A DNA stretch of 64,000 nucleotides from JANMES01 sp038229715 (GTDB lineage Bacteria; Planctomycetota; Phycisphaerae; Tepidisphaerales; Tepidisphaeraceae). Position 1 is the first letter of the stretch; every line of letters starts with the position of its first letter. This document shows positions 26,646 through 35,005 of the stretch, in pieces. The translations under genes were made by a program, and so were the position numbers. The DNA lies in NCBI GenBank assembly GCA_038229715.1, contig JBBROD010000013.1, forward strand, positions 8,090-72,089. Direction: 5' to 3'. The notes under the pieces are model-generated. The model was not told where the DNA came from and searched no databases. It was given only the letters and a program-made list of their open reading frames with translations.

Positions 26646-26724
26646 GTCCAACCTCCTGGTCGATCAGAGGATGGCGACTCCAGCGGCAATTGCAAGCCCC
26701 GCACGAAACCGGTTCGGCAAAACG

Positions 26725-29349
26725 TCATTTGGCCGTCACTGCCTCGTTGGCTTCGTTGGTGACCATCTCCTGTTCAATCTCCTCCGCGTCGGCGGACTCG
26801 CGCTTGCTTTGCCAGACCGCCCACCAGGTGAGACCGAAACACACAACGGCGATAAACGCGCCGATCTTCCATCCGCCGGGCACCGATGCGCTGACCATGT
26901 TGTATTTCAGCACCATGCCCGCCGAGAGAAGGCAGACCATGTTCATCACTTTGATGAGCGGGTTGATCGCCGGCCCGGCGGTGTCTTTCAGCGGATCGCC
27001 GACGGTGTCGCCGGTGACGGCCGCCTTATGAGCCTCGGAACCTTTGCCGCCGTACAGGCCGTCCTCGATCATCTTCTTGGCGTTGTCCCACGCGCCGCCG
27101 GCGTTGGCCATGAAAACCGCCAGCAACTGCCCGACGAGAATCATGCCCGCGAGGAACCCGCCGAGCGCGTAAGGCCCGAACACGAAACCGATCAGCAGCG
27201 GCGTGAAGATCGCCAGGAAACCCGGGCCGATCAACTCATGCTGCGCCGCCTGTGTGCAGATATCGACCACGCGGGCGTAGTTGGGTTTTTTCTTGCCGGA
27301 CCAGATCTCGTGATCGTGGAACTGCAGACGGCATTCCTTGACGATCAGAAACGCCGCCCGGCCGACGGCGCGGATCAACATGCTGCTGAACAGGAACGGC
27401 GTCGCGCCGCCGATCAGCAAACCGATGAACACCATTGGATCAGCCACGTTCAAAAACGCGGCTTTGCCGAAGTATTGCGTCGTCGTCATCGTGTTGATCT
27501 TGTCTTCCGACCCGACGGCCAGCATCGCGATAAAGCTGGCGAATAACGACACCGCCGCGATGACGGCCGAGCCGATGGCAATGCCTTTGGTCTCGGCCTT
27601 GGTCGTGTTGCCGACCGCGTCGAGGTCCGACAGGATCTGCCGCGCCGCGGCGTAACTGCCGGGGCGCTCGGCTTCCATCGCCTCGCGGTCGTAACCCATC
27701 TCGCCGATGCCGTTCGCGTTGTCGGCGACGGGCCCGAACACGTCCATCGAGATGGTGTTGCCTGTCAGCGTGAGCATGCCGATGCCCGCCATCGCCACGC
27801 CGTACGCCACAAACAGCGGCGGCGTGCCGTAGAAGGTCATCACACTCAGCCAGATCGCCGTCGCGATGACGAGGATCGCCGCGACCGTGCTTTCATAGCC
27901 GACGGAAAACCCGGCGATGATGTTCGTCGCGTGGCCGGTGGTGCAGGCTTTGACCAGCGATTTCACCGGCGCGTAGCTGGTGTGCGTGAAGTAGCTGGTC
28001 ACCTTATTCAATCCGATGGCGAGTATCACACCGATCAGGCAAGCGATCGCCGGGCGCAGATCAACGCCAACCACCCCGAAGTTCGCCCAGATGGGAAGGT
28101 TCCTCACATCGGTCATCGGGTATTGCGCCAGCACTGCAGCCGACTCCTTCGCCAGGCTTAGAAGGTTGCCGTCAAATCGCAGGTAGAAGAATCCAAGGAT
28201 GAAGAAGCCGAGCACGGAAATGGCCGAGCCGATGAGGAAGCCGCGGTGTACGCTCTTAAGGGCGGTATCGCCGGTGTCATCTTTGCCCGCGCGAACCGTA
28301 TAGGTGGAAATAATCGACCCGAGTACGCCAATGCCGCGGACGAGGAGCGGGAAAATCACGCCTTCGTGCCCGTAGCTGGCCAGCCCGAGAATCATCGCGG
28401 CGACGATGGTGACTTCGTACGACTGGAAGATATCCGCCGCCATGCCGGCGCAGTCGCCGACGTTATCGCCGACGTTGTCCGCGATGGTCGCGGCGTTGCG
28501 CGGGTCGTCTTCGGGAATGTCTTTTTCGATCTTGCCGACGAGATCCGCGCCGACGTCAGCCGCCTTGGTGTAAATCCCGCCGCCCACACGCATGAACAGC
28601 GCGAGCAGAGTTGAGCCGAACCCGAAACCGATCAGGGCTTCGTAGGCTTGCTCGGAGAAGACGAGGAAGATCAGCGTCCCGCCGAGCAGGCCGAGCCCGT
28701 CGGTCAGCATGCCGGTGATCGTGCCGGTGCGATAGCCGAGCTGCATCGCCTCGCCGTAGCTGGTTCGGGCGGCGGCGGCCACGCGGAGGTTGCCGCTGGT
28801 CGCCAGCCGCATGCCGACGAAGCCGACCATCCAACTGAAGATCGATCCGAAGAGGAACGCGATCGCCCGGCCGAACGCCAATGCGGGCGGCGGTCCGGGC
28901 ATGAAGTAGAGCAACACGGTGATCGCAATGATCAAAATGCCGATCTTCTTGAACTGCGCCGTCATGTACGCGTTCGATCCTTCGCGCACCGCCGCCGCCA
29001 CTTCCTGCATCTTGGCGGTGCCCTTATCGGCGCTGTTTACTTGGCGGACAAGCATCAGCGCGTACAGCAGGCCCATCACGGCGATGACGAGCACGACGAT
29101 CAGCGCGACGCGTTCAACCTGCGTATAGCGACTGTCGGTAAAAAGAGAGAAGGGCGTAAAGGCGTGATATTCTGACGGCGGGGAACCGACGGTCATCTGA
29201 GGCGTAGCCGATTCGACTTTGGGCGTCGATTCCGACTGAGCAAACCCGGGCCTCCAAAGTAGCAAGCCCATCAATACAACCAGCAACCCGATTAACACCT
29301 GCGTCTTCATCAACCAACGACGTCCGCCGCGTACCAAATTCTCAAGCAT
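26725..29349 (-). CDS. hppA: membrane-bound proton-translocating pyrophosphatase, K+-independent type
   Basis: An 874-residue integral membrane enzyme that couples PPi hydrolysis to ion pumping. The active-site loops are present: GGGIYTKAADVGADLVGKIE, then ATIADNVGDNVGDCAGMAAD, and near the end GGAWDNAKKMIEDG and DTVGDPLKDTAGPAIN. The cation-dependence motif reads GNTTKAETKG. In the family, Lys at this place marks K+-independent H+ pumps, whereas K+-dependent enzymes (including all known Na+ pumps) have Ala. It is longer than the usual 670-770 residues, with an extended N-terminus. ATG 29349 is set by AGGAG four bases upstream. Confidence 0.93.
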   Translation of the reverse strand: MLENLVRGGRRWLMKTQVLIGLLVVLMGLLLWRPGFAQSESTPKVESATPQMTVGSPPSEYHAFTPFSLFTDSRYTQVERVALIVVLVIAVMGLLYALMLVRQVNSADKGTAKMQEVAAAVREGSNAYMTAQFKKIGILIIAITVLLYFMPGPPPALAFGRAIAFLFGSIFSWMVGFVGMRLATSGNLRVAAAARTSYGEAMQLGYRTGTITGMLTDGLGLLGGTLIFLVFSEQAYEALIGFGFGSTLLALFMRVGGGIYTKAADVGADLVGKIEKDIPEDDPRNAATIADNVGDNVGDCAGMAADIFQSYEVTIVAAMILGLASYGHEGVIFPLLVRGIGVLGSIISTYTVRAGKDDTGDTALKSVHRGFLIGSAISVLGFFILGFFYLRFDGNLLSLAKESAAVLAQYPMTDVRNLPIWANFGVVGVDLRPAIACLIGVILAIGLNKVTSYFTHTSYAPVKSLVKACTTGHATNIIAGFSVGYESTVAAILVIATAIWLSVMTFYGTPPLFVAYGVAMAGIGMLTLTGNTISMDVFGPVADNANGIGEMGYDREAMEAERPGSYAAARQILSDLDAVGNTTKAETKGIAIGSAVIAAVSLFASFIAMLAVGSEDKINTMTTTQYFGKAAFLNVADPMVFIGLLIGGATPFLFSSMLIRAVGRAAFLIVKECRLQFHDHEIWSGKKKPNYARVVDICTQAAQHELIGPGFLAIFTPLLIGFVFGPYALGGFLAGMILVGQLLAVFMANAGGAWDNAKKMIEDGLYGGKGSEAHKAAVTGDTVGDPLKDTAGPAINPLIKVMNMVCLLSAGMVLKYNMVSASVPGGWKIGAFIAVVCFGLTWWAVWQSKRESADAEEIEQEMVTNEANEAVTAK

Positions 29350-29680
29350 ACAACTCCTAAGCAAGTCCACCGCCGTGGCCCTTGGGAAGGCGCTTCGGCG
29401 AAACACAAAAGTCGAACCGACAAACCCGCCTCTAACCGCGAGTTCGCCACGAGAGATGTGCGTGGATTATCCAAGCCATAAGGGTTTATGCAATCGAAAT
29501 CCCGTTCAAAAAAAACGAGGTTGGATGTGCAGCCTCTGCCGGGTGGCATTAGACAGGTATGTTTTGTTCGTCGATTCACAAGATGCGGGCTCTGGCCCCT
29601 CGCCAAATCGTTAGGTCAAACAAGGCGGGGCACTTATGCGGATTAGATTGAATATACGCCCTATCCCACGCTGATCGTCA
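29350..29680. other. 331-bp gap upstream of hppA
   Basis: No convincing gene is seen here. It separates hppA from the co-oriented LamG-like gene upstream and probably holds the hppA promoter on the minus strand. I could not pick a persuasive -35/-10 pair or a riboswitch in it. Confidence 0.4.
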
Positions 29681-30760
29681 TCAGTGCTCTCGGATTTCGA
29701 TCGTGCGAACCGGTGCAACCGGCGCGGTGGCGGGCGCAGGGCTTTCACCTTGCGGAGCACGAATCTGGCTGAGAATCTCCGTCGCCCGGGCATTGGTCTC
29801 AGGCAAACCCGACTCTGCCGCCTCCTGCAACTTTTGCTCGGCCAGTATCCCGGCGGAGCGCAGCATTTTGCCGGCCATATCTCGAACAGGGAACTTGCGG
29901 TCTTCGAGTCGATCAACCAGTAGAGCCAGTTGTTGATTGATTTGGTCGCGCGTCAGTTCCTTGAACACGTCTCGGAAGACTGCATCGATATCGGCCTGGT
30001 TCGGGAGTTGCTGCTTGACCATGGATTCGATTCGGAATGAATCGATCGCGATCTTGCTTTCGTGGCAGTAAATCGTTGCGCGATAGGTCCGTCCCGGACG
30101 AGCGGCGGAATCGGCCTCGCCAAATAATTTGCCGTCGACCAGCCCACGGACTTTGCCTTTCTTCACCTCGAGCCGAACGGTATACCACCGGCCCTTCTCG
30201 ATGAATGGCTTGTCGGCCAATACCACCTGTTTCGGTATCGGGCCCTCAGCCCAGTACCACAAGACATTGCGGGTATTGTTAGTCGCGCCGAATTGAAACG
30301 CCGGCCCGCGAGCAAGACTGGTGCAGAGGATTGACAGGTCGCAAATCGCGTCGCCAACCGCCTGGCCGACGAATTCGATGGCGAAATCGTCGTGTACCAT
30401 TGGCCCGAGTCTCAGGTAATTGCCTTGCATCCCGGTGGAATCGAGAACGGCGCACGCGCGTTTGTCGATCGTCTCGGCTGAAATTTTTGGCGCGGCGTTG
30501 ATGCGGATTCTTTGGAGGTTGGGCGCTTCCTCAGGCGGAACATTCCAACGGTCGGCCTGTTCCTTGTTGAAATCTTCGCTCCAGAGAACGCCCCAATGCA
30601 GCGGATGGGTTTTTTTCTCGAACTCCTCGCACTTGTGGACCAGATCGCTGAACGGCGCGAGCTCCTCGGGCACGCCCTCATCGGCAGCGCGGGCGGGGCG
30701 TAACAGGCTACCGGCGATGGTTCCGATGGCCACACAATAGAGCACGCGACGGATCAACAT
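29681..30760 (-). CDS. exported protein with LamG-like/DUF1080-like beta-sandwich
   Basis: A 359-residue protein with a signal peptide (residues 1-26, ending ARA). The centre resembles a concanavalin-type sandwich: WGVLWSEDFNKEQADRW, GRWYTVRLEVKKGKVRGLVD and IYCHESKIAIDSFRIES are typical strands of secreted sugar-binding or 3-keto-disaccharide hydrolase-like domains. Residues about 270-340 are helical and HEAT-like, followed by a Pro/Ala-rich tail. GAGG five bases before ATG 30760 fixes the start; the longer frame upstream is not supported. The function is unknown; carbohydrate binding is plausible. Confidence 0.65.
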   Translation of the reverse strand: MLIRRVLYCVAIGTIAGSLLRPARAADEGVPEELAPFSDLVHKCEEFEKKTHPLHWGVLWSEDFNKEQADRWNVPPEEAPNLQRIRINAAPKISAETIDKRACAVLDSTGMQGNYLRLGPMVHDDFAIEFVGQAVGDAICDLSILCTSLARGPAFQFGATNNTRNVLWYWAEGPIPKQVVLADKPFIEKGRWYTVRLEVKKGKVRGLVDGKLFGEADSAARPGRTYRATIYCHESKIAIDSFRIESMVKQQLPNQADIDAVFRDVFKELTRDQINQQLALLVDRLEDRKFPVRDMAGKMLRSAGILAEQKLQEAAESGLPETNARATEILSQIRAPQGESPAPATAPVAPVRTIEIREH

Positions 30761-30821
30761 AGGTGCCTCATAGGTGCTACATAGGTGTTTCGATGCTGCG
30801 TGGTGCTTCTCTGCTCGAACG

Positions 30822-32231
30822 CTACGCAAGAACGATTTTGTCGCCGGCGTTGATCGGTTTGATCGAGCCGGCCTTGGCTTTGATCTGCGCCGCAGTGTTG
30901 GCAAACAACGGCGAAATCTCAATCGTCGCAGCCGGTTCGCCGGCGCTGGTCGGCACGGGCACGCCCGCAGTGGTCAGCCACCGGGCGGCTCGGCGGATCT
31001 GGTCACGCTTGCACGTCGCGGGACTGTCCGCGCCTTCGGCATTCTTCACCGGGCTGAATTCTTCTTCTCGGAGCGTCTCGTAGACGATGGCATTCTTCGC
31101 AAGCGGAATCGCATCGAAAACGAACTGTTCGATCTTGACCGCGTTGGGCTTCTCGGGCTTCATCAACGTACCGCTCGCATCGACATAGGGCACTTTTTTC
31201 TCCGCCCGGTGCCACGGCAATTTCAGGGAACCGCCACTGTTCAATCGTTCGATGAAACTGACCCGCAGCGCGTGAATCGCGATACTGCCGGCGTTGAATT
31301 TAAGGCCGCCGTCGGGGTTGGTTTGCTTGGCTAGTTCGTCGGGCAGGTCGGAATACTCGATCACCTGCACCGCGCCGTCGGCGAAGACGAAATTGCCGAC
31401 TTTTTCCAATGCGTGGGCTTTGCCGATCGTCTTGCTGCTCATCTCCGAACCGGTCAGGTCGTGCAGGCCGATGAAGAGGGGATCGATGGTGTAGACGAGC
31501 GGGTTGTCGACCTGGAAGTAGGAGAGGTGTTCGACGCCGCGTTTTTTCATGTCCGCCAGTGCGCCGGTTTTCGCCAGCGCCCGTAGTGAGCCGCCATGTC
31601 CGTCGGCGGCTAATGCCAGGCTGTCTTTTTCCGCCAGCAACATTTCGCCACTGAAGCTAAAGGCGGGCATCATGCCCTGCTGAAAGAAGACAACGTCGGC
31701 CGGGTTGTAGCCGAAGTGGGTGTGCTTTTTGAAGAAGGCGCGGGTGGGGCCGTCGTTCACGTCGCTGGTCATGAGGTACCACGGGATCGAATTACCGCTG
31801 ACCTTGCCCCAGTTCAGCAGTTGTTCGGCGAACACCTGAAACAGCGGCTTGTTCGTGATCGGCGTGACGGGGTATTCGCCCTTGGGGCCGTCGTAACCCA
31901 ATCGCGTGCCCTGACCGCCGGCGACGAGAAACGCCGCCACCTTGCCGGCCTTGAGCAATTCCAGCCCGCGGGCGTCGGCGTCGGCGTAAAGCTTTTTCTG
32001 ATCCGGGCCGGGCGTATTCGGGTATGCCTTCACGGGCGCGATGTTGCTGGGAATGGGGATGATCGCTTTGGTCGTCACCTGGGTTTCGATCAACTGCTTC
32101 ATCGAATCCAGATCGAGCCCCGCCAACTGACCCGACAAAACCGCCTGCTGGCCTGCGGGAAGGGAATCGAAGAACCGCAGAACACCCGACTGCCCGATCG
32201 CCGCGAGTTTGGCGGCAAATGAATTCGACAT
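30822..32231 (-). CDS. UDP-sugar pyrophosphorylase (UDP-GlcNAc/UDP-glucose type)
   Basis: A 469-residue nucleotidyltransferase of the UDPGP family, which joins UTP and a hexose-1-phosphate. The nucleotide-binding loop is FLVAGGQGTRLGYDGPKGEYP, followed by PLFQVFAEQLL, YLMTSDVNDGPTRAFF, FFQQGMMPAFSF and YFQVDNPLVYTIDPLFIG. This resembles eukaryote-like UDP-N-acetylhexosamine pyrophosphorylases more than bacterial GlmU or GalU. GGAG five bases before ATG 32231 sets the start. It supplies precursors for glycans. Confidence 0.88.
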   Translation of the reverse strand: MSNSFAAKLAAIGQSGVLRFFDSLPAGQQAVLSGQLAGLDLDSMKQLIETQVTTKAIIPIPSNIAPVKAYPNTPGPDQKKLYADADARGLELLKAGKVAAFLVAGGQGTRLGYDGPKGEYPVTPITNKPLFQVFAEQLLNWGKVSGNSIPWYLMTSDVNDGPTRAFFKKHTHFGYNPADVVFFQQGMMPAFSFSGEMLLAEKDSLALAADGHGGSLRALAKTGALADMKKRGVEHLSYFQVDNPLVYTIDPLFIGLHDLTGSEMSSKTIGKAHALEKVGNFVFADGAVQVIEYSDLPDELAKQTNPDGGLKFNAGSIAIHALRVSFIERLNSGGSLKLPWHRAEKKVPYVDASGTLMKPEKPNAVKIEQFVFDAIPLAKNAIVYETLREEEFSPVKNAEGADSPATCKRDQIRRAARWLTTAGVPVPTSAGEPAATIEISPLFANTAAQIKAKAGSIKPINAGDKIVLA

Positions 32232-32293
32232 GATCGCTCCAAAAGTTATAGCAATGCGCCTTTTGTCGTAGCGTGATAATGACCGTTTGTCGG

Positions 32294-32417
32294 CATCCTG
32301 AGGTATGCCGAAGGATCTCAAACCTCGAAAGCCGCTCGCAATTCGAGATCCTTCGGCGTACCTCAGGATGACGCATTTTGAGTTTGCACGCTACATCAAA
32401 TTGCGCACCGCTCTAGT
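32294..32417. repeat. palindromic repeat, subfamily TCCTGAGGTA, copy 1, with conserved right flank
   Basis: The palindrome 32294-32370 has arms built around CATCCTGAGGTATGCCGAAG and its complement. The right flank from 32371 to 32417, with TTTGCACGCTACATCAAATT, also recurs after the copy at 63740. It lies upstream of the UDP-sugar pyrophosphorylase. Confidence 0.85.
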
Positions 32418-32459
32418 CCGCAAATGCTAAACGCAACCCGCCCTCCGATGCAAACGAAA

Positions 32460-32488
32460 CAGGGCGGCGACTGTTTGTCGCCGCCCTG
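32460..32488 (-). terminator. terminator of glutathione peroxidase gene
   Basis: A 12-bp stem, CAGGGCGGCGAC with GTCGCCGCCCTG, around a five-base loop. On the minus strand it is followed by TTTCGTTTG. It lies 34 bases after the gpx stop. Confidence 0.8.
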
Positions 32489-32521
32489 TGCGTGTTGTTC
32501 AACCGACCGACGCGGCCGGAG

Positions 32522-33100
32522 TTATTTCTTGGCTAATTCGGCTTCGATCGCCTTGGTCAGATCGTCGCTGAGCGGCTTGAACTTCGATGCGAACCGACCC
32601 ACGATTTGGCCATCGCGGCCGATGAGGAATTTGTTGAAATTCCAGCCGATGTCTCCGCCGAACTGAGGGTTTGTTCCTTTATTGATCAGGAAGTCAAACA
32701 GAGGCGTTTTGCTGTCGCCTTTGACGACGACTTTTGAAAACATATCGAACTTCACGTCATACTTGCCCGTGCAGAACTGAAGGATTTCCGCATCCGTTCC
32801 CGGATCCTGGTGCCCGAAATCATTGCACGGAAAACCCATGACCGCCAAGCCTTGCTCGCCGTACTTCTCGTGAAGCTTTTCCAGCCCGTCGTACTGCGGC
32901 GTAAACCCGCACTTGCTGGCGGTGTTGACGATCAGCAGAACCTTCCCCTTGTACTTGGACATCTCCACGGGCTTGCCGTTGATGTCGTTGACGGTGAAGT
33001 CGAGCACGGAGGAGGGTTTCGTCGTCGGCCCGTCCGCGAATGCGGACGCCGAGAGCACCAGAAGCAAAGAAAGCGCGCCAAATACGTATGAGTTCATCAT
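32522..33100 (-). CDS. exported glutathione peroxidase-family protein
   Basis: A 192-residue thiol peroxidase with a signal peptide (LLLVLSASAFA). The active-site Cys is in IVNTASKCGFTPQYDGLE (Cys replacing selenocysteine), with the conserved GFPCNDFGHQDPG and the WNFNKFLIGRDG segment holding the active-site Trp/Asn. Cys-type members usually use thioredoxin and reduce peroxides. Two adjacent ATGs (33100 and 33097) are possible; AAGGA five bases before the first favours it. Export suggests a periplasmic role. Confidence 0.9.
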   Translation of the reverse strand: MMNSYVFGALSLLLVLSASAFADGPTTKPSSVLDFTVNDINGKPVEMSKYKGKVLLIVNTASKCGFTPQYDGLEKLHEKYGEQGLAVMGFPCNDFGHQDPGTDAEILQFCTGKYDVKFDMFSKVVVKGDSKTPLFDFLINKGTNPQFGGDIGWNFNKFLIGRDGQIVGRFASKFKPLSDDLTKAIEAELAKK

Positions 33101-33442
33101 TCGATTCCTTGAGAAATGAATTGCATCAGTATAGCCAAGCCGAAGAACTAATGCGATCCGTGACACACTACTACGCGGTTCTCGCAGCGTAGAAAAAAAC
33201 CGATGGTAAAAAAGTAGGGAGAACCATCTTCGCGTAATTCATCCGACGGGAGAATGCTAGGAGGCAAGCATCGTCAAAGTCAAAAACCCGCCGTGAGTGC
33301 GCGGTTTGGGGCACGTCATGCCGCATGCCGCCAAAGGTTGCTTGCCATCGTTGGATTTATAAGTGTCATCGGGGTGGAGACACTCATAGGCCGGCCTGCT
33401 ATGCTCCGCTCTCCGGCGAATCCCAATCGAGAAGGACGCGAT
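33101..33442. other. 342-bp divergent intergenic region
   Basis: It separates the divergent glutathione peroxidase and YVTN lipoprotein genes and must hold both promoters. I see no clear operator, repeat or small gene. An open frame running through the right half merely extends the lipoprotein frame upstream. Confidence 0.4.
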
Positions 33443-34504
33443 ATGTCAAAGTTCAAGGCGTTGTGCAGTGTGGCCGCGTTGGTCGGTCTGTTAGGTGGAA
33501 TCGGTTGCGCAAACAATCCGGGACCATCGGCCGGGCGAATGAACGCCCCGAGGTATCAGGTTGCAAAGACGCTTCCAATCGCCGGCGATGGGCGATGGGA
33601 CTTTATTGCATTTGATCCAGAAGCCAAGCTACTGTATGTGCCTCGGCAAACTCATACGCAAATCATCGATCCCGCAGACGGTAAATTAGTAGCTGACTTG
33701 CCGAAAACCGATGGCGTGCATGGGGTGGCGATAGTGCAGTCGGTAGGGCGTGTATTCACCAGCAACGGTAAGTCGGATAACGTTTCTGTGTTCGACTTGA
33801 AGTCCCATGCTCTGATCGGCAACGTCCCGGCCGGTAAAGGGCCGGATGCGATCCTGTACGATTCGTTCAGTAAAAAGATCCTCTGTTGCAATGCGAAGGG
33901 AAATGACATCACGGTGATCGACCCTGCCGCCGTGCCGGAAAATGCCGTCGTCGCGACAATCCCCGTTTCCAGCAACCCTGAATGCCCTGTGTCGGACGGC
34001 AAGGGCAAAGTTTTCCTGAACCTCGAAGACGGCAACGCCGTTACCGTGATCGACACGGCGAAGATGAAAGTAACTGCCACTTGGCCGATTGAAGGCGGAG
34101 AAGGGCCGACTGGAATCGCGTTAGATGCAGAGCATCACGTGCTCTATTGCGGTTGCCACAACAAGGTCGTTGGCATATTGGATTCTGAAACCGGCAAGAC
34201 GCTCGCGACACTGCCGATCGGCGAAGGCGTTGACGGCGCCGAATTCGACGATGTGCTTCAAGAAGCCTTCATCAGCAGCGGCGACGGCACGGTGACGGCT
34301 GTCAGGCGCACGCCGGCCGGTAACTTTGAAGTCGTGCAGACGATTCGTACTCGCGCTGGCGCGCGGACGATCACAATCGATCACGCCACGCATGTTCTCT
34401 ACCTCCCGACGGCTGAGTTCCTCCCCAAGGCCGAAGGTGAGAAGCGGCCTCAAATGAAGCCGGGCACTTTCATGATCGTGGTCGTCAGTCCGACCGCGGG
34501 TTGA
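33443..34504 (+). CDS. YVTN-type beta-propeller lipoprotein
   Basis: A 353-residue protein with a lipoprotein signal (hydrophobic core ending LLGGIGC), so Cys at about residue 21 should be lipidated and the signal removed by LspA. The rest consists of YVTN-like propeller blades: WDFIAFDPEAKLLYVPRQ, RVFTSNGKSDNVSVFDLKS, KILCCNAKGNDITVIDPAA, KVFLNLEDGNAVTVIDTAKM, HVLYCGCHNKVVGILDSETG. These usually mediate binding; no enzyme activity can be assigned. AAGGA precedes ATG 33443 by eight bases, and the longer upstream frame lacks a ribosome site. Confidence 0.8.
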   Translation: MSKFKALCSVAALVGLLGGIGCANNPGPSAGRMNAPRYQVAKTLPIAGDGRWDFIAFDPEAKLLYVPRQTHTQIIDPADGKLVADLPKTDGVHGVAIVQSVGRVFTSNGKSDNVSVFDLKSHALIGNVPAGKGPDAILYDSFSKKILCCNAKGNDITVIDPAAVPENAVVATIPVSSNPECPVSDGKGKVFLNLEDGNAVTVIDTAKMKVTATWPIEGGEGPTGIALDAEHHVLYCGCHNKVVGILDSETGKTLATLPIGEGVDGAEFDDVLQEAFISSGDGTVTAVRRTPAGNFEVVQTIRTRAGARTITIDHATHVLYLPTAEFLPKAEGEKRPQMKPGTFMIVVVSPTAG

Positions 34505-34593
34505 GCGATTGCAAATTCGTGTAAAAACCGTGACGGCTGGACTCTAGATGTCGGAGTGAACGTGGCGCTTAGGATTGCAGGTTATTCAGCAAG

Positions 34594-34932
34594 CTATCCT
34601 CGCGGATAGACGGTTACCCGAATGAGCTTTGCTGCGGAATCGAACTCTGCGACATGCACCCCGCGTCGGCCGTTGGCGGGTTCAACGTGCCACTCGGCGA
34701 TCACGCGATTGGCCTCACATGTCGTGCGATCGACATGCAGTGAAATGCCCGCCTTCTGCACGTTTTGCACGAGGGTGTTCATCGCCTGACGGAGTTGATC
34801 GGTCCCCGTGGCGGGCGGGCCGACGGTCGGGTTGTCGTACGTGCCGTCGGCCGACCAGTTGTTGAGGATTCCCGCCACGCTGTGTTGATTCACAGCGTCG
34901 AAGGTTTCCAGCATGACACGGGCTAAGTCCAA
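34594..34932 (-). CDS. NTF2/SnoaL-like small protein
   Basis: About 112 residues with the cone-shaped NTF2-like pattern: an N-terminal helix (LARVMLETFDAVNQHSVAGI) followed by LNNWSADGTYDNPTVGPPAT and three beta strands (ANRVIAEWHVEP, HVAEFDSAAKLI). These proteins are ligand-binding folds or isomerase-like enzymes. TTG 34932 has GAGG five bases upstream and includes the first helix; ATG 34914 is the alternative. It follows the ABC-F gene on the same strand by 73 bases. Confidence 0.6.
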   Translation of the reverse strand: MDLARVMLETFDAVNQHSVAGILNNWSADGTYDNPTVGPPATGTDQLRQAMNTLVQNVQKAGISLHVDRTTCEANRVIAEWHVEPANGRRGVHVAEFDSAAKLIRVTVYPRG

Positions 34933-35005
34933 TGGAACCTCGGGACGATGAAAGTCGGACGATCCATTGTACCCGACCCGAAAGCAGGTTTGGCGGCGAT
35001 TTTGG

